The position numbers and the translations under genes are program-made. A stretch of DNA of 64,000 nucleotides. Source: Antitrichia curtipendula (Eukaryota > Streptophyta > Bryopsida > Hypnales > Leucodontaceae). The stretch covers positions 19,550,981-19,614,980 of the forward strand of contig OX579640.1 of the NCBI GenBank assembly GCA_951230915.1, given 5' to 3'. Of the stretch, positions 59,222-64,000 are shown one piece after another. Numbering within the stretch: the stretch's first letter is position 1; each line of letters opens with the position of its first letter. The notes below the pieces were generated by a model. That model was not told the DNA's origin, made no database searches, and worked only from the letters and a program-made list of their open reading frames with translations.

Positions 59222-60747
59222 AATGAGTAAACAAAGAGCATGCAAGGAAGAGTTTTGAAAAGTGGGCAAGGAATTCACTAGTTTTGAGAGACCTTTGCTG
59301 CAGGTATTGCTCCCGGCCTTCTTCTTTGTGCCTACTTGTAGGTAGACTGTTTGGACTTAATTGTATACCTTTATGTGGGTATTTTTGAAGTTTTTGTGTG
59401 TAATTTGTATTTTGTTGGTGTGTTTTTGTATTTCAATTTGGTGTTTTTGTGTATATTTGTTATCTGTTTGGAATGTGATTTTTGGAGTTAATTTTTGAGA
59501 TGTCTAGTCCAAATAGGAGTATAATGTTGTTGTGTCAAATTGTGTTTGGAGTGAGCCGAGTTGGAAGTTAAGTACTAATTGAGTAAGTTTCCAAGTTGGA
59601 GTGATGCAATAGTATTCTAAGTCGGAGGATAAGGGTATTTGTGTCCTAGTTGGAGTGTAATGGAAGTTATATTTTGTAGTTCCAATTTGGTAGTTTCTTT
59701 TGCGGTTAAGTTTGAAGTTTGAGCGGTTTTGTAACCGCTATTGTTTCCTATTAGGTTGTCTCTCTCGATTTGGAAACAACCCAATGTCGAAGAGTGTCCA
59801 CTGCAAGTCCCAGCCAAGTTGTACTGCGTAATTTGTTTTAATTTGATTTTGTGTCTATGAATGGAAATTTGAGTGTATTGATTGAGCTATTGAGTCCCTA
59901 ATTGGATGTGTGATGTTATGTATGTGGCTAAGGAATTTGTGGTTGATTCACTTTGGAGAGATGGAATCCAGTAGTGTGTTTGATTAGGAGTGAAATTTAT
60001 GAAGAATGGATTGGTGTTAATGGGTGATAATGAGAATATGTGAGATGTAGTGGAAGTTCCCAATTGGAGTAGAAAGTTAAATCTATGAAGTACAAGTTGA
60101 AGAATTAGTTGTTGTGATGGTGATTGACTAGATATTTCCGGAATACTAATTGGAGTGAAGATAACAAATTATGAGTTTGTGTGAAATTAAACTATGATAA
60201 ATGTTAAACGGTGATGTATTCATCAATTCAGAAATAAGAAACATGTTCAAGCTGAATTGGATGTCTTTGTTGTGTATGATTTGATGAATGATTTAATGTG
60301 CACATGTGTGTATTGAATTATTTGAGAATGGAGTATGATGGTGTTAGTCAAGCTATGTGTGAGTGAATTATATATGCAATGTTGTTGTAGATTGAGTGAT
60401 TATTGATTTTCCAAATTGGGTCATACTTAGTCTTCTATTTTGGGATTGTATTACCTATTTTTAGATATTAGTCCCATTAACATTGATTTCCTACTTGATA
60501 GTCTTCCTTGGAACGAACTTATTATACTAATAGAATAATTTCTGAATAGGTCATTATCCTTCTTCAACACTACTCAATCCTCTATTTTTGCTTTTGTGGA
60601 GAATTAAAGGTTGTTTTGAACATTTTAGTTTTTTTTCGTAGCAAGGCATTAATCAAGCCAAGGTTGGCTTGAAAGTGTAGAAGTTTAAGGGAATTTTGAG
60701 AATTTGTCGTTTTTGAAGGAGCTTAAAGAGTTGGTTTGACGAGGTGA
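59222..60747. other. G/T-rich intergenic DNA
   Basis: Plus-strand G/T bias is strong (59380-60350), with many GGAGT and TTGTG words. It may be an LTR or leader of an unrecognised retroelement. No paired LTR was found in the window and no coding region is supported. Confidence 0.3.
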
Positions 60748-61700
60748 AAACTAAAGAGTCATCAAGATGGTAGTTTTGAGTTGAGGATTGAAGAGCCAAG
60801 CACACGCCGTGGTGATTATCAAACTCTTAGTACACCAAGGTTGCCAATGTTGCCAAATGCCGCTCTCGGGGAGGTCACTTAGAGTGTCCATTAGAAACCA
60901 CGTGCGAACAAAACTTTAGACCCCCTGTTTACTTTTTGAATTTTAAATAAAATTTAAAAAAAAAATATGAATAGATTTTCCTACTTTGAAAGTTTATGTT
61001 TTGAATTATTGATATTTTTATTTGTTAATGATAATTAGTTACAAATTTTTGAAATAAAAAGATACACTGTAGAACTGAAAAATAACTTTCATACCCCTAT
61101 ATTATATAAGAAAAAATTGTCTAAAAAATGAACAAAAAATTCCTAAAAATAACTCTCTATTGAAAGCTCATTTTGAGTTGAATATTGATTCAATGGTCAT
61201 CTAAATGTATTCTCTATAATTGTTTGAGTTGAAAAACATGCCATTTTAGTTCATTTTCAACCTCTTCTAGAAATCATTTCATATTTTATTTGAATCTGAA
61301 ATTTTGGCAATAGAAACTTAGTCATTATTAAACAATGCTCAAAATTTTAGGTTGAAATTATAGTTTATTAGAAACCACTTGTTCGCACGTGGTTTGTTGT
61401 AGTAGAACTAAGTGACCTCCCCGAGATGCCGCTCCATTTGAACAACTAGGGTTTGTTCTAAGCTCTTATGTTCAAAATCCTTCTACTCCAAGTTCTTTTG
61501 TTCTGAATGCACAAAATTCTTTTGGGCATACTTTTTTTGTTTCAAATGCTAGTAGACGACTACCACACCTCCATGCCATGGCATTTGAGAGAAAAACAAG
61601 TACATTTAAGCGGGTTATAAGAAGTTTAGAAGCACAAATTAATGATCTAAGAACATACAAACCGTCTATTACAAGGTTTAGTAAACAATCAATTAAATGA
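60748..61700 (+). pseudogene. Unidentified open frame split by MITE copy D
   Basis: Before the MITE, 60748-60864 reads KLKSHQDGSFELRIEEPS and then TLSTPRLPMLPNAA. After the MITE and its target duplication, 61434-61700 continues in the same frame as PFEQLGFVLSSYVQNPST, later a heptad-like FERKTSTFKRVIRSLEAQIN, and stops at 61698-61700. The uninterrupted frame would be 127 codons. The composition (P/S-rich then coiled-coil) is gag-like, but no domain is identified. Frame-shifted coding-like sequence continues to about 62040 ('VKTTISNRRDKLPSSTQLELWRLL'). Confidence 0.4.
60865..61425 (-). mobile_element. 8-bp-TSD MITE family, copy D (561 bp, inverted)
   Basis: The termini are a perfect 18-bp TIR: CTCGGGGAGGTCACTTAG at the left and its complement at the right. 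The flank ATGCCGCT is duplicated perfectly at 60857-60864 and 61426-61433. This is the cleanest copy and defines the family ends. Confidence 0.95.
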
Positions 61701-62040
61701 AAGTCCTACATTAAATGTAGCTAAATGGGATCTTGTGAAACCCCATATGAAGAAAATCTCAAAAAACTAATATTGGAAGTAGATGGCCAAAATTAGAAGT
61801 AGAATGTTTCTTCACAAAAAACATATGAAACAAGAATTTTTGACTATATTTAATGTTGGAGATGAGGATAGTTACAAATGGTTTGCATTTGAAAGGGTTT
61901 GAGAAGAAGGTATGAGAACAAAAGTGAAAACGACTATTAGTAATAGGCGGGATAAATTGCCCTCTTCTACACAATTAGAATTGTGGCGACTATTGGTTGT
62001 GCTAAAATCTATTAATAGAAGTCAATCAAAAATACAAACT

Positions 62041-62480
62041 TGGAAAAACTAGCCTTCTTCCATTTGCATCATTGCAACAACTAGCGGTAGAAAAATGACG
62101 ACCCATTTGGATTAGATGCTTTTTTTGGCACAATTGCATGCATTATGAATGGAAAGAACTATTGCATGAGGACCTCTATTTTGATGCTCTCCAACCAATT
62201 ACCATAGTTTGCCTATGTGGTAAGTTTTATAACTTGTTTTCCTCAGTTGTAATTTTTCTTTGAATTTTATTTCATTAAATTTTTTAGTATTAAAATTATT
62301 TTTTGGGCACTTATAGTTGGATTTGGCTATGGAAGGAGACAAGAACATGAAGGATTCGGAACTCATATTTCACAAAGCAGGTATAAAGGATTACAAAGCA
62401 TTTATATTGAAGAGATGCGATTCAATTAAAGGAATAAATGTGATACATGAGACCAAAAACATTGGCAATGTGGTTCTCTT
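62041..62480. other. Intergenic DNA with a short open frame
   Basis: A frame from about 62317 (AMEGDKNMKDSELIFHKAG...) is open only because it runs into the (AT)n tract. I do not call it a gene. Confidence 0.3.
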
Positions 62481-62481
62481 T

Positions 62482-62545
<64 letters not shown>
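62481..62545 (+). repeat. (AT)n microsatellite
   Basis: About 30 TA units with a single G interruption near 62492. Confidence 0.95.
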
Positions 62546-62547
<2 letters not shown>

Positions 62548-64000
62548 TATTCAAGTCAATTCACTAGCACAACTACATTCATAGGTAATTCATATGATTT
62601 CCATTACCATTGTAAAAAATTATGGTTGTTTAGAACATTCTTCCTGATTATATTACTTTGTGATTATCAAATACAAGATTGTTCAACACACTTTCATTCA
62701 AGGGTATGCTTTGTAATAGTTAATGTTGTTGCAAATGCCCTTCACTTCCTCTAGACCTCTGTCTTGACATTGGAAAATAGCCTCATAGAGTATGTGTGAT
62801 GGCATGCAATGGCATAGGGTTTGTATAAATTAGTGTTTGGTGATGGACTTTTTCTCTTGACTTCATTTGGACCATGCATTTTAACTATCTATGAACGAGA
62901 AATTTGTCACTTTTTCCACGATGTGACATTTAGATAATGCATTTGTCTTCTCTGGAGTCAATTTATGTTTTGTACTTGGGGCTTGTTCAAAAAGTCTCAT
63001 ATCTATAGAGGTATAGAATTTTAAATTGATTTTAAGAACTCCCAATTTATATAGAACCATAGTATGTGATAAACGTATTTTTGTAGGGACGAAGTTCAAG
63101 GTCCAAAGAATTTGCTGAAGGTATTTGGAAATGTATCAAAAGAGCCGCTAGAGCAAATGCATTATGTAAACAAGCATATCATGTTTTGGCAGATTAGAGC
63201 CCAAGTAGTCTTCAACGTATCTTTGAAATATATATGTTATTGTTCTAATCTTTTTACTTGGCATTGAGAACCTCTCAAAAAGGATCTAAAGATTTTGTAA
63301 TCTTACAAAGCAACTGCTCAATTTGCATTTTTCATTGTTGCTTTGTGTTTAAATCTTCTCATAGCCTCTATGTGAATTTGTAGGGTGTAGAGCAAGATAA
63401 AGTTTGGTTCATGATGTTAGAGAGAGGCCCAATTGCCTTTCTTTGGGGATTGAGAAAAATTGTGCAATCTTTCTTTCTAGAATCTTCACTTACTAGTAGG
63501 TTAGTATTTGTAGCATACTTGCATCAATGAAAGAGTGAGTATACTCAATACCTTGCAAAGATGATTTGTCCTTATCATTGGCTAGGTCAATTCTATGACT
63601 TTCATACTATGTGTTGCTACGATGTTATCAATCTAGTGGCGTGTTAAAAAAACTTTGTTGGTGATTTGTGAGTCAAAGAGATTTTTGTTGGTTTGCAGTT
63701 GTACCTTTAGGTGGCAAAGATGAGAAGGAAAGTGGACATAGGGCGGAAAAACAAAGTTAATGGGAAAAATCAACGTGTTGTCTCTGAGTGTGTTGTTGTT
63801 GTTCTTTTTGCATTAAATGGGGTGGAATGAGTTTACAAGTTCCCATAGGCAAGTGACAACCCACTCTTGATACGTGGCAAACCTTATCCACATATCTCTT
63901 GAATTACTACAGTCTATTTTTGAAGTGTTGCATGTATTTATAATGATACTCTTGATAAATTATAACCGCTTTCTAGGAAGTGTTCGTGCCTTCTTTGCAA
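62546..64000. other. AT-rich DNA without recognised genes
   Basis: No coding region, RNA gene or bounded element supported up to the window edge. Confidence 0.35.

Noticed and set aside
62317..62754. 145-codon open frame through the (AT)n tract
   Set aside because: Held open by the repeat (IYIYIY...); no domain on either side.

Overview
The window is nuclear DNA of a green plant. It is AT-rich and packed with transposons, and it carries a small number of well-conserved plant genes. Three of these are compact multi-exon genes with GT-AG introns of roughly 80-450 bp. Their products match plant families closely: a stand-alone DUF89 phosphatase of the At2g17340 type, the F-box protein SKIP5, and the ER-Golgi cargo receptor ERGIC3/Erv46. 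There is also an intronless histone H3. The H3 carries a mix of residues that is neither angiosperm H3.1 nor H3.3, and it is followed by an animal/algal-type histone 3' stem-loop. The chromovirus at 52-57 kb also reads more like the fungal/bryophyte type than the usual angiosperm type. Together these suggest a non-flowering land plant (or a streptophyte alga) rather than an angiosperm. That placement is inference.

Layout. 0-2.5 kb: TTAA-flanked inverted-repeat elements. 2.6-4.3 kb: histone H3 on the minus strand with a T-rich, leader-like region downstream. 4.3-10.5 kb: repeats, including a large pair of inverted copies, one of them split by a TA-flanked MITE. 10.6-11.5 kb: a compact DWNN-RING (RBBP6/MPE1-like) gene copy with two frameshifts. 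11.95-21.99 kb: an old Ty1/copia element that has itself received an 8-bp-TSD MITE and a 2.7 kb CACTA element, which in turn holds another copy of the same MITE. 22.3-23.2 kb: a TTAA element. 24.2-28.0 kb: the DUF89 gene (12 exons). 28.5-38.7 kb: repeats, a GC-rich hairpin island, a minisatellite, a decayed unidentified coding region, another MITE copy and a small TTAA element. 39.4-41.2 kb: SKIP5 (6 exons, plus strand). 42.85-46.26 kb: ERGIC3 (13 exons, minus strand, convergent with SKIP5). 47.6-52.1 kb: two TA-type MITEs, a TTAA element fragment, an unidentified ORF and a 200-bp CACTA hairpin. 52.13-57.33 kb: a complete but inactivated Ty3/gypsy chromovirus with LTRs and a perfect 5-bp TSD. 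57.4-58.3 kb: a 0.9 kb long inverted repeat whose two arms each encode the same ~80-aa open frame. 58.8-64 kb: another TTAA element, a MITE copy that splits an open reading frame, and AT-rich repeats with an (AT)n microsatellite.

The cellular genes are unrelated housekeeping functions: chromatin, metabolite damage control, ubiquitin ligase adaptor and vesicle cargo sorting. They do not form a pathway. The observations most worth follow-up are the metazoan/algal-type stem-loop behind the H3 gene, the TTAA-targeted CCC...GGG element families, the four-copy MITE family with perfect 8-bp target duplications, and the coding long inverted repeat.
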